DNA from: an uncultured Eubacteriales bacterium
Lineage (GTDB): Bacteria > Bacillota > Clostridia > Oscillospirales > Acutalibacteraceae
NCBI GenBank assembly: GCA_934489895.1
Contig: CAKSST010000012.1
Coordinates: 1 to 52,926 of the forward strand
Length of the DNA stretch: 52,926 nt
Direction of reading: 5' to 3'
A model generated the notes under the pieces. That model worked only from the letters and a program-made list of their open reading frames with translations. It made no database searches and had not been told where the DNA came from. This document shows positions 44,520-52,404 of this stretch, in pieces; the first letter of the stretch is position 1; the number at the start of each line of letters is the position of its first letter. Position numbers and translations under genes: made by a program.

Positions 44520-44560
44520 AAAGCGTCACCCTGTTATAGTTTAACCGAGTGACGCTTTTA
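44514..44560 (-). terminator. Hairpin terminating rex and holding the DUF421 ribosome binding site
   Basis: The stem AAGCGTCAC / GTGACGCTT (44521-44529 and 44549-44557) is followed on the minus strand by TTTTTG. The GGTGA of the next gene lies in the 3' arm and the TTG start directly follows the T-run. Confidence 0.7.
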
Positions 44561-44569
44561 ATATTAAAA

Positions 44570-45184
44570 TTATTCCATTAAAAATGAAAGCTGCATGAGG
44601 CTCTCGTTAAGGTCAAGGTTTTGTATTGTAACGCTGTCTATACCGTCAAGCTCACAGCCGCTTAAGTTCCATATACCTTTAACGCCTGTTTTGGCAAGCT
44701 GATGCGCTATTCCGACGGCGCCCGATGTCTGACAAATTATTGCGGTCTGCACCTTGTTTTCACGGCAAAATTCGTCTAAACCTGATAAATGTCGCACAGG
44801 CATATCGCGAATAATTTGTCCCGTTATGGATTCTCTTGAATCAAACAGCGCAAGCAGATGGAAGCCGTAGCTGTCAAAGTTTATGTTTGAGGCAACCGCC
44901 CTGCCAAGAGCGCCAATGCCTACAAGCACGGTGCTTCTATGGCGGTCAAGATGCGAAATATCTGCAAGCTCTTCGATAAGCTGAGGTATATGATATCCGT
45001 AGCCCTGATGTCCAAAACAGCCTAAAGCGTTAAAATCCTGCCTTACCTGACTTGCCGTCAAGCCTAACGCTTGCGCCAAAGCCGCAGAAGAAATGCGCAT
45101 CTCGCCCGTATGCTGCAGCTCGCAAAGATATCGGTAATATCTGAAAAGTCTGCCCATAGTGGCGCTGGAAATATTTTTTGCCAT
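44570..45184 (-). CDS. rex: Redox-sensing transcriptional repressor Rex
   Basis: 204 residues from the ATG 45184 (MAKNISSATMGRLFRYYRYL, given in part), with GGTGAGG 9 bases upstream; longer in-frame starts lack a ribosome binding site. The winged helix includes ALGLTASQVRQDFNALGCFG; the Rossmann domain has VLVGIGALGRAVA and ALFDSRE. Rex binds NADH and leaves its operators when NADH/NAD is high, releasing fermentation genes such as hydrogenases. A hydrogenase gene is in this window at 20449. Confidence 0.95.
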   Translation of the reverse strand: MAKNISSATMGRLFRYYRYLCELQHTGEMRISSAALAQALGLTASQVRQDFNALGCFGHQGYGYHIPQLIEELADISHLDRHRSTVLVGIGALGRAVASNINFDSYGFHLLALFDSRESITGQIIRDMPVRHLSGLDEFCRENKVQTAIICQTSGAVGIAHQLAKTGVKGIWNLSGCELDGIDSVTIQNLDLNESLMQLSFLME

Positions 45185-45373
45185 TTTAAATACCTCACCG
45201 CCTTTTATACTAATATTATGGGTTAAAAAGTGCGGTTTGTCAATAAGTTTTAATCTCCTTTGTCGGCACAGCACGGTTTATCATATTATGAACTAACAAT
45301 ATATGTTTAAAATCAAAAAAGTATGGCAAAAATATATTTGCAAGAGAAAATACTGAACGAAAGGATAGCAATA

Positions 45374-45721
45374 ATGACAGTAAAAAGAGGAGATATCTAT
45401 TACGCAGATTTAAGTCCCGTTATCGGTTCAGAGCAGGGCGGTGTACGTCCCGTTGTTATTATACAGAATGATGTTGGCAACCGTTACAGCCCCACCGTTA
45501 TTGCGGCGGCAATAACCAGTCAGCACAATAAGGCAAAGCTTCCTACTCATATAAATGTGGGCGCACAGGGCTGCGGTCTGGCAAAGGATTCGGTTGTACT
45601 GCTTGAGCAGGTGCGCACCATAGATAAGCAACGGCTTGGTGAAAAAATGGGTACCCTTGATAACGGCGCTATGACCCAGATTGATAAAGCACTTTCAGTC
45701 AGCTTTGGATTGCCTACATAG
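45374..45721 (+). CDS. mazF: MazF/NdoA-type endoribonuclease toxin
   Basis: 115 residues from the ATG 45374 (MTVKRGDIYYADLSPVIG), with AAAGGA upstream; an in-frame ATG at 45323 would add an unrelated leader. EndoA/MazF features: SEQGGVRPVVIIQNDVGN, SPTVIAAAITSQ, KLPTHINVG, KDSVVLLEQVRTIDKQRLGEKMG. MazF cuts mRNA at short sequences. The expected MazE-like antitoxin gene directly upstream is absent; instead rex is divergent. Antitoxin may be encoded elsewhere. A terminator follows. Confidence 0.95.
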   Translation: MTVKRGDIYYADLSPVIGSEQGGVRPVVIIQNDVGNRYSPTVIAAAITSQHNKAKLPTHINVGAQGCGLAKDSVVLLEQVRTIDKQRLGEKMGTLDNGAMTQIDKALSVSFGLPT

Positions 45722-45770
45722 CAGTCTGTATTTATAAGCAAAATGTTTTTATAAATTTTTTAAATTTTTT

Positions 45771-45803
45771 TTAAACTGGACAGTAGTTGTCCGGTTTAAT
45801 TTT
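45771..45803 (+). terminator. Terminator after mazF
   Basis: The hairpin AAACTGGACA / TGTCCGGTTT (45773-45782 and 45788-45797), with one G-T pair, is followed by AATTTTTA. Confidence 0.75.
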
Positions 45804-45873
45804 TATAATGCACACGTAACGTTACAAAAATGTCATAAAAACTAAGAATAAAAAATGAAAGGAGAAAAAATTT

Positions 45874-46683
45874 ATGGCATGCAAAAACGCATATGTAAAT
45901 ATAGCAGAAGCTATAGAAGCAGCAAAAAAAATGTCAATGTTTGAAAAACCCAAAAAGGAAGCAGTTTTGACGAATAGTCTTGTTTTCGGAGTAGATTCAA
46001 GATTTTCAGCAGAAGATATTTTGCAAAACAATATCACAATGTTTGAATGGGTATCAAGAAACAAATTGCGTCCTAATTTTTGGATAAGAAACATTGCGGG
46101 AGAAAACGCTCTTACCAAGCAGGAAATTAAATTTTTGCATAAAAAAGGCTGTAAGATCGGTCTTTTATATTCGTCAGCAGATGCAAAGGAAACTGAAATA
46201 CATGGTAAAACCCTTGCGCAAAAGGTGTCAGATGCGGCAACAAAAATTGATGTTCCCGGCGGTACGGCAATTTTTATTGAAATTGAAGAAACTGAAAAAA
46301 CAACAAAAGAATTTTTGGCGGGCTTTATCGGCGAATTGGCGCTTTCGGGATATTACCCCGCATTCAAAGTAAATACGGATGCAAGGTATATATTTGACCG
46401 TGAGTTCAGCAGGGGGATGCAGATGAATGAACAATTATTCAGTAAATGCATTATCTGGGCTGTGTCACCAAGCTTAAAAGAATATGACGGTATGACAACC
46501 ACTCACTTTATACACCCTGATGAATGGAAGCCTTTTGCACCGTCTTGTATTACGCGTGAAGATATTGCTGTATGGCAATACGGTAAAGACTGCCATCCAA
46601 TCAACAATGATAATGGATTGAGAACATCGTTTAATTTAAATCTGGTCAGAAACGAACGGGTAATAACAAAATTAATGTATTAA
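45874..46683 (+). CDS. DUF1906-like (Rv2525c-type) glycoside hydrolase-like protein
   Basis: 269 residues from ATG 45874, with AAAGGAG upstream. Residues 35-120 (FGVDSRFSAEDILQNN, RPNFWIRNIAGENALTKQEI, FLHKKGCKIGLLYSSAD) and the later IFIEIEE and QYGKDC segments follow the pattern of the glycoside hydrolase-like TIM-barrel DUF1906. No signal peptide is present. The active-site assignment cannot be made safely. It ends 15 bases before the RHS gene and is probably cotranscribed with it, which suggests a shared role, perhaps cell wall passage or protein delivery. This is inference. Confidence 0.6.
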   Translation: MACKNAYVNIAEAIEAAKKMSMFEKPKKEAVLTNSLVFGVDSRFSAEDILQNNITMFEWVSRNKLRPNFWIRNIAGENALTKQEIKFLHKKGCKIGLLYSSADAKETEIHGKTLAQKVSDAATKIDVPGGTAIFIEIEETEKTTKEFLAGFIGELALSGYYPAFKVNTDARYIFDREFSRGMQMNEQLFSKCIIWAVSPSLKEYDGMTTTHFIHPDEWKPFAPSCITREDIAVWQYGKDCHPINNDNGLRTSFNLNLVRNERVITKLMY

Positions 46684-46698
46684 AAAGGAGAAAGTAAA

Positions 46699-49600
46699 AT
46701 GACAAAAATTGAAACGTTGACCCTTGATGAGTCAACAAAAGAATTAACTGTAGGTCAGTCAGAGTTTTTGCATGCAACTGTTAGTCCTTCCGATGCAACA
46801 AATCAGGCAATCGCCTGGACAAGCAGTGATGAAAACGTAGCCACCGTTACCCCGTCGGGTATGGTGATGGCGCAAGGCGAGGGTGCAGCAACAATTTATG
46901 CAAGAACGACCGATTCCAGCGAACAGGTTGCCTCTTGCAGCGTGTCGGTCGCAAGTGAGGTAAAGATTACAAAGATAGAGCTTTGCCCGCCCGATAAAAC
47001 CGTAACGGAGGATGTAGGCGTATATATGATACCAACCATTTGTCCGTCAAATGCCACGAACAAAACTCTTCAATGGAGTTATCAAAGAATAGATGGCGGC
47101 AATATTACGCTTGTGCCTGATGCATACCTTGCCATTCCTAAAAAATGCGGCAAAGTTATAGTAACGGCAAAAGCAACCGACGGCAGCGGAAAATACGCAA
47201 CCTGTGAAATTACTATACTTGCAAGATCTCCCGATCCAAGATTAGCGTGGCGAGAGGATATTTCTGGATTTGGTATGGTTGACGACCCTGTAGATATATA
47301 TTCGGGCGCTCACGTTATAACAAATGATGTTATGAAGCTGTATGGCGGTCAGGGTATAACACTTACAGCAAAATATAACTCCTTAAGCCTGATGGACGGC
47401 TCTTTAGGCATAGGTTGGTATCACAACTATGATAAGTGGGTGTATGAGGATCCCTGTGGAAATATGAGAGTATACACGGGAACTTCCACCTATGACGATT
47501 ATGAATACGTATCATCTACAATGTATAAATGCAAGGCTCCGGATAAAAATATAACTTTGCAAAAGATAGGCGGTTATTATTCGTATATTGTTGATTACGG
47601 AGACGAAATATTTGAATATTACGGCGAAGGCGGTAAACTTATACAAATAAGCAATCGACAAGGATTTAATATTTCTATATGCTATTCTGACACTACTACA
47701 ACCATTACGGATAGCATTACGGGTAAAAGCATTTATATTGAAAAGAATTCTAACGGTAAAATCACAAGGGTATATGATGACGCACAGCGACAGGTAACCT
47801 TTACATATTCCGGCAACTATCTTGTAGGTATTTGCGATGTGAACGGTAAAACCATATCTTACACATATACCGCTGACGGTCAGATTAAAACGGGTACCGA
47901 CTCTGAACAAATCGTATTTTTTAAAAATACTTATGATAATTACGGCAGAGTTAAAACACAAAAGGACGGTATAGCAGGCTCAACTGCATCAATATTTGAA
48001 TATACCGACGAACACACCAGAAAACATACAAACCGCAACGGCAAACAAACTATTCGCGTATATAATGATAACGGTCTGCTTACAAGCTATACCGATGAAA
48101 ACGGAAACACAACATACTATACTTATGACAGTCGATATAATATTATAAGAGAAACCGATGCTCTTGGAAATTATATTCAAAAAGAATATGATTTGAATAA
48201 TAAAATTACAAAAATTATTGATAAAAACGGCAATACTACATGGTATGACCGAGACACTTTTGGAAACATTATTGCTATACGCTATCCCGAAGTGGATGGT
48301 GTTATTCCTCAGGAGACGTTTACCTATAACTTTGATTATCAGTTAGAAAGTCATACAGATTTGCGCGGTACGGTAACACAGTATACATACGATATTAATA
48401 AAATGCCGCTCACCAAAAAGGTTGGTGACAAAACGGCTGAACAGTATGTATATGAAAACGGCTTGTTAAAATCTAAAACCGATGCAAAGGGCAATACCAC
48501 AAGCTATACATATAACACAATAGGTCAAATGGTTTCTTCTACCGATGCGCAGAACAATACCACACAGTATAGTTATGATGCCGCTGGTAATGTGCTGCAA
48601 ATAACCGATGCAGAAAACAACACCGTTGTAAATACTTATGACGGCAACGGACAAAAGAAAACAGTTAAAGATGCAAATGGCAATATTACATCATATACAT
48701 ATAATGGTAATATGAAAAATACCGTTATCACTTTGCCGGACAACAGTATCATTCGTTATGAGTATGACGGTGAAGACAGACAGGTTAAGATGATTGACCA
48801 GTTAAATAATATTGTCGTTACAGGTTATGATGATGCGGGCAGGATTATATCAAAAACATTTCCCGACGGCAGCAGCGTGCAGTATGAGTATGATGCAGTC
48901 GGCAATGTGATTAGTGAAACTAATCCTAAAGGTGCAGTAACATTTAAAACCTATGATGCCAACAGCAATGTGCTGTCGGTTACGGATAATGACGGCAATA
49001 TTACCCGCTATGATTATGATACATTGTCAAGGATGGTGCGTAAGGTAAATGCTGTTTCAGGCTCTGTGGTTTATGAGTATTCGCTCGCGGGCGACCTGCT
49101 CAGCGAGACTAATGAGCTTGGACACAAAAAGACGTATACTTATGATGCTTACGGTAACAAGCTTTCCCAGACCGATGCAAAGGGTAATACTGCATATTAC
49201 ACCTATGATGCAAATAACAATTTGCTTACCGATACAGATGTGCTTGGTAATGTCACAACCTACACATATGACAGCCTAAACAGGCTTGTTTCGGTAAAAG
49301 ACGCAAACAATTATACCGTAACCTACGGATATGATGCATTAGGCAGACGCACTACCGTGACCGATGCCAGAAATAATGTGTTTACAACAGTTTATGACGG
49401 TAACGGCAATGTGGTAATGACGGTTGATGCAAAGGGCAAAACAGTAAGGCAGACAGTATATAACAGCCTTAACCTGGCAAGCTCTGTAACGGATGCCGCC
49501 GGTAAGACCACAAGCTATACCTACAATGCTTTGGGCAAGGTTAATACGGTTACCGACCCATTTAATAACAGTCATAGCTATACCTATGATTCAAGGGGTA

Positions 49601-51831
49601 ATAACACTGCTGTAACAGATGCTCTTAACGGACAAAGCAGCGCACAGTACGATGCCATGGGTAATATAACCCGCCTTGCAGGTCCGCTTGGCGGCGCCAC
49701 AAATTACACCTATGATGAAATGGGCAGGTGCATTTCCGAAACAACCGCATCGGGCGGCACAGTAACCTACGGCTATAATGAGCTTAACGTTAAAAAACAG
49801 CTTACAAATGCGCGCGGTCAGACAAGAGAGTATTTTTATGACGCGGCAGGCAGAATAACAGGCTACGTAGGCGCAGAAGATTCTGTAAGCTACACCTATG
49901 ATGAAAACGGCAACGTATTGACTGTAAGCGATAAAAACGGAACGGTAAAGCGTGAGTATGACGCTCTAAACCGTATTACAAAATATACAGACACCTTTGG
50001 TAACGAGATAGACTATATGTATGACAGAGTGGGCAATATGGTGCGGTTAATATATCCCGATAATACTGAGGTATACTATATGTATGACGGCAACCGCAAT
50101 CTTGTTGCTGTTATTGACTGGAACAGCATTGATACCAATTACACCTATGATGAAAACAATAATCTTATACGTATGTCAAGAAGCGACGGCGCTTATGCCA
50201 CAACAGTATACGATGATGCTCAGCGTGTAATTTCAAGAGAGGAATACAACAGGTGCGGACAGCGTATTTTGGCTTACAGCTATGAGTATGACTCGTTAGG
50301 CAGAATTATTACAGAGATACATCTTGTAAATAATATAAAATTCTGTTATACTTATGATGAGCTTTCAAGGGTAATGAAGCGCACAACAAAAAACATGTGT
50401 GATGAGATAATATCAGAGGAAAGCTTTGCTTATGATGCGGCAGGTAACCTTACAGGTGCACCAAGCAGCAGCTTTGTATATGATACTAATAACCGGCTTA
50501 CTACCTTTAACTGTTTCCCGATTACCTATGATGCTGACGGTAATATGATATGCAATACCGCAATGGCATTTGAGTATGACTCTGCAAACAGGCTTATAAA
50601 TGCAGGCGGGCAAAAATACACATATAATGCTGAGGACGTGCGTATATGTAAATATGACGGCACAACCAACACAAAATATTTGTATGATACCAACTGTCGT
50701 TTGAGCCGCCTGTTAATGAAGACAACCAACGGTGTTGTAACAAAGTATTTGTACGGCGTTGACCTTATTGGCGAACAGACAAGCAACGGCTTTAAAACCT
50801 ATCATTATGATAACCGCGGCAGTGTTGTTGCAATGGTTGATGCGTATGGTATAGTTACCGACACCTTTGAGTATGATACATACGGCAAGGTGACACAGCA
50901 TATAGGCTCAAGCGACACAATTTTCCGTTACAACGGACGTGACGGTGTAGTGACAGACGAAAACGGTCTTATTTATATGCGCGCAAGGTACTACAGCCCA
51001 GCAATGCGCAGATTTATCAACGCCGATATTATCCCCGGTGAGCTTTCCAATGCTATTACCCTTAACCGTTATGCTTATGCCAACGGCAACCCCGTTTCCA
51101 ATGTGGACCCGTTTGGGTTGAGTGCGGAGAGAGGAGGTATAGAGGGGATTTCCAAAAAATATGATGTTAGTTTTGAACATGCACGAATAATTTATTATTC
51201 AAATCAATGGAAGAATATTTCACATGTAAAATGGACTAATTGGGATATAATAAAGTGGAAAACTTTTTCAGGTAACGATTACCTTTTTGAAAAGAAGAAA
51301 GAATATATTAACAATTACAAAGATGTCATATACGATGCTGCAGAAAAATATAATATTCCAGTTTTTCTTTTGGCAGGGGTTGCGTTTACTGAATTTGGTG
51401 GAGACCCAATGTGGATAGATGATGTTGCTTATGGTGTCCGTTCGTTTGACTGGAGTGGACCTGATTGGGTTGATGAAAAATTAACAATAACAAAAAATCC
51501 GGATTATACTTCATTTGGAAACACAAGCATTCAAGTAAGAAGAGCGTTAGAAATGTTAAATTATACCGCTGATGCACAGCAAAAGGGTAATGTTATTGAT
51601 GCATTAAAAGATCCTATACAAAATATTTATATGGCTGCAAGACATCTTGATGTATTAAGAAATGTTGATTTTTTTGGAAAATCTGCTGAACAGTTAACAG
51701 ACTCTGAAATTCAAACCATAGCATCCAGATATAATTTAGGTCCAGATGTATCTTATGATAAAGCAAGTAATTGGAGCTATGGAAAATCAATATTTAATAA
51801 TGAAGATATGATTTTAGAAGCTTTAGGCTAA
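46699..51831 (+). CDS. Big2/RHS polymorphic toxin with lysozyme-like C-terminal tip
   Basis: 1710 residues; GGAG precedes the ATG and there is no signal peptide. Residues 1-175 are two Big_2 Ig-like domains (SSDENVATVTPSGMVMAQGEG is typical). From about 178 comes a DUF6531-like entry (DPVDIYSGAHVI, LTAKYNSLS), then tens of YD repeats (YTYDxxGN pattern) to the conserved RHS core end YMRARYYSPAMRRFINAD ... NPVSNVDPFGL (ends at residue 1474). The tip (1475-1710) is far more AT-rich, and shows lysozyme/SLT-like marks: LLAGVAFTEFGGDP (Glu1565), IYMAARHLDVLR, and ASRYNLGPD. It probably cleaves peptidoglycan of a competitor. A small membrane protein follows as the likely immunity gene. Confidence 0.88.
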   Translation: MTKIETLTLDESTKELTVGQSEFLHATVSPSDATNQAIAWTSSDENVATVTPSGMVMAQGEGAATIYARTTDSSEQVASCSVSVASEVKITKIELCPPDKTVTEDVGVYMIPTICPSNATNKTLQWSYQRIDGGNITLVPDAYLAIPKKCGKVIVTAKATDGSGKYATCEITILARSPDPRLAWREDISGFGMVDDPVDIYSGAHVITNDVMKLYGGQGITLTAKYNSLSLMDGSLGIGWYHNYDKWVYEDPCGNMRVYTGTSTYDDYEYVSSTMYKCKAPDKNITLQKIGGYYSYIVDYGDEIFEYYGEGGKLIQISNRQGFNISICYSDTTTTITDSITGKSIYIEKNSNGKITRVYDDAQRQVTFTYSGNYLVGICDVNGKTISYTYTADGQIKTGTDSEQIVFFKNTYDNYGRVKTQKDGIAGSTASIFEYTDEHTRKHTNRNGKQTIRVYNDNGLLTSYTDENGNTTYYTYDSRYNIIRETDALGNYIQKEYDLNNKITKIIDKNGNTTWYDRDTFGNIIAIRYPEVDGVIPQETFTYNFDYQLESHTDLRGTVTQYTYDINKMPLTKKVGDKTAEQYVYENGLLKSKTDAKGNTTSYTYNTIGQMVSSTDAQNNTTQYSYDAAGNVLQITDAENNTVVNTYDGNGQKKTVKDANGNITSYTYNGNMKNTVITLPDNSIIRYEYDGEDRQVKMIDQLNNIVVTGYDDAGRIISKTFPDGSSVQYEYDAVGNVISETNPKGAVTFKTYDANSNVLSVTDNDGNITRYDYDTLSRMVRKVNAVSGSVVYEYSLAGDLLSETNELGHKKTYTYDAYGNKLSQTDAKGNTAYYTYDANNNLLTDTDVLGNVTTYTYDSLNRLVSVKDANNYTVTYGYDALGRRTTVTDARNNVFTTVYDGNGNVVMTVDAKGKTVRQTVYNSLNLASSVTDAAGKTTSYTYNALGKVNTVTDPFNNSHSYTYDSRGNNTAVTDALNGQSSAQYDAMGNITRLAGPLGGATNYTYDEMGRCISETTASGGTVTYGYNELNVKKQLTNARGQTREYFYDAAGRITGYVGAEDSVSYTYDENGNVLTVSDKNGTVKREYDALNRITKYTDTFGNEIDYMYDRVGNMVRLIYPDNTEVYYMYDGNRNLVAVIDWNSIDTNYTYDENNNLIRMSRSDGAYATTVYDDAQRVISREEYNRCGQRILAYSYEYDSLGRIITEIHLVNNIKFCYTYDELSRVMKRTTKNMCDEIISEESFAYDAAGNLTGAPSSSFVYDTNNRLTTFNCFPITYDADGNMICNTAMAFEYDSANRLINAGGQKYTYNAEDVRICKYDGTTNTKYLYDTNCRLSRLLMKTTNGVVTKYLYGVDLIGEQTSNGFKTYHYDNRGSVVAMVDAYGIVTDTFEYDTYGKVTQHIGSSDTIFRYNGRDGVVTDENGLIYMRARYYSPAMRRFINADIIPGELSNAITLNRYAYANGNPVSNVDPFGLSAERGGIEGISKKYDVSFEHARIIYYSNQWKNISHVKWTNWDIIKWKTFSGNDYLFEKKKEYINNYKDVIYDAAEKYNIPVFLLAGVAFTEFGGDPMWIDDVAYGVRSFDWSGPDWVDEKLTITKNPDYTSFGNTSIQVRRALEMLNYTADAQQKGNVIDALKDPIQNIYMAARHLDVLRNVDFFGKSAEQLTDSEIQTIASRYNLGPDVSYDKASNWSYGKSIFNNEDMILEALG
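50344..50861 (+). repeat. End of RHS core, copy 1 of a 516-base duplication
   Basis: This part of the RHS gene is repeated at 52409-52926 with constant offset 2065, no gaps, and only three differing bases noticed (50376, 50395 and 50432 region), one of them changing Met to Ile. The repeat probably continues past the window edge. Confidence 0.95.
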
Positions 51832-51864
51832 TTTAAATCCTCGTAGCACTGGAGACAATTTTTA

Positions 51865-52128
51865 ATGAAGAAAAAGATAATGTTCATTTGTATCATAATA
51901 ATAGCGTTATCTATGCTTTTTTTCTCGTTGATTTCCCCTTATGAATATTGGGATTCAACAAAGACTTGCATTAATGATGATGTTATGCTAGTTTTAAGAA
52001 TATATTGGTTATTTGCTATTATATTAAATGCTATATTTGTTTTTCTCAATAGGCAAAACAAGAGGTTTATTTTTATCTATTTAACATTAATTTTTTTAAG
52101 TATTATTAGGTTTATATCTCTTTTTTAA
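51865..52128 (+). CDS. Small three-helix membrane protein, putative immunity protein
   Basis: 87 residues: hydrophobic helices at about 4-24 (IMFICIIIIALSMLFFSL), 42-60 (VLRIYWLFAIILNAIFVFL) and 68-87 (FIFIYLTLIFLSIIRFISLF). GGAG lies about 10 bases before the ATG. It starts 33 bases after the RHS toxin, shares the tip's high AT content, and ends just before the repeat array. Position and composition fit the cognate immunity gene of the RHS tip. I do not recognise the family, and direct protection is not shown. Confidence 0.6.
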   Translation: MKKKIMFICIIIIALSMLFFSLISPYEYWDSTKTCINDDVMLVLRIYWLFAIILNAIFVFLNRQNKRFIFIYLTLIFLSIIRFISLF

Positions 52129-52130
52129 TA

Positions 52131-52200
52131 GGAGACAGGAGACAAGGGGAACACAAGGGGGAACACAAGGGAACACAAGGGGGAACACAAGGGGACGGTT
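52131..52200. repeat. Short G/A-rich repeat array (GGGGAACACAA units)
   Basis: After two GGAGACA units come four units of G(3-5)AACACAA and a final GGGGACGG. The same motif recurs at 52290-52310 (GAACACAAGGGGACGG). It flanks the transposase remnant and may be its terminal repeat. Confidence 0.75.
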
Positions 52201-52404
52201 CTGTTGTGTTGACAAATCGAGGTAACGATCGTATAATAATTTAAGGTGATTGTTATGCCGAGGAAAGCACGTGAAAAAAGCGAAAGCGAGAACACAAGGG
52301 GACGGTTCTCTGTCTTGACAAAAGCCCTTGATTTGCTAAAGAACAAAAGGGGAACGGTTGGTGTAAAAGCCAGCCGTTCTTTTTCGTGTTGTAAAAAACA
52401 TTAA
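52190..52404 (+). pseudogene. Decayed REP-associated (Y1) transposase / MITE-like remnant
   Basis: An ATG at 52255, with AAGGTGA upstream, opens a 49-codon frame MPRKAREKSESE.... These first 12 residues match the usual N-terminus of REP-associated tyrosine transposases of the IS200-like Y1 family. The frame then passes into a second copy of the element's own end motif (GGGGACGGTTCT ... TTGACAAA at 52298-52320, compare 52191-52215) and stops at 52404, so the catalytic HUH and Tyr parts are gone. This is a short internally deleted relic, likely moved or left with the RHS duplication. Confidence 0.65.

Noticed and set aside
47300..51100. CRISPR-like array in the region of short repeats
   Set aside because: The periodic pattern is the protein-level YD repeat of the RHS core with diverged DNA; there is no constant repeat/spacer structure and no cas gene.
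47512..51180. Several minus-strand ORFs of 60-150 codons within the RHS gene
   Set aside because: They mirror the YD repeat codons (Tyr/Ile/Val-rich antisense) and lack starts with ribosome binding sites.
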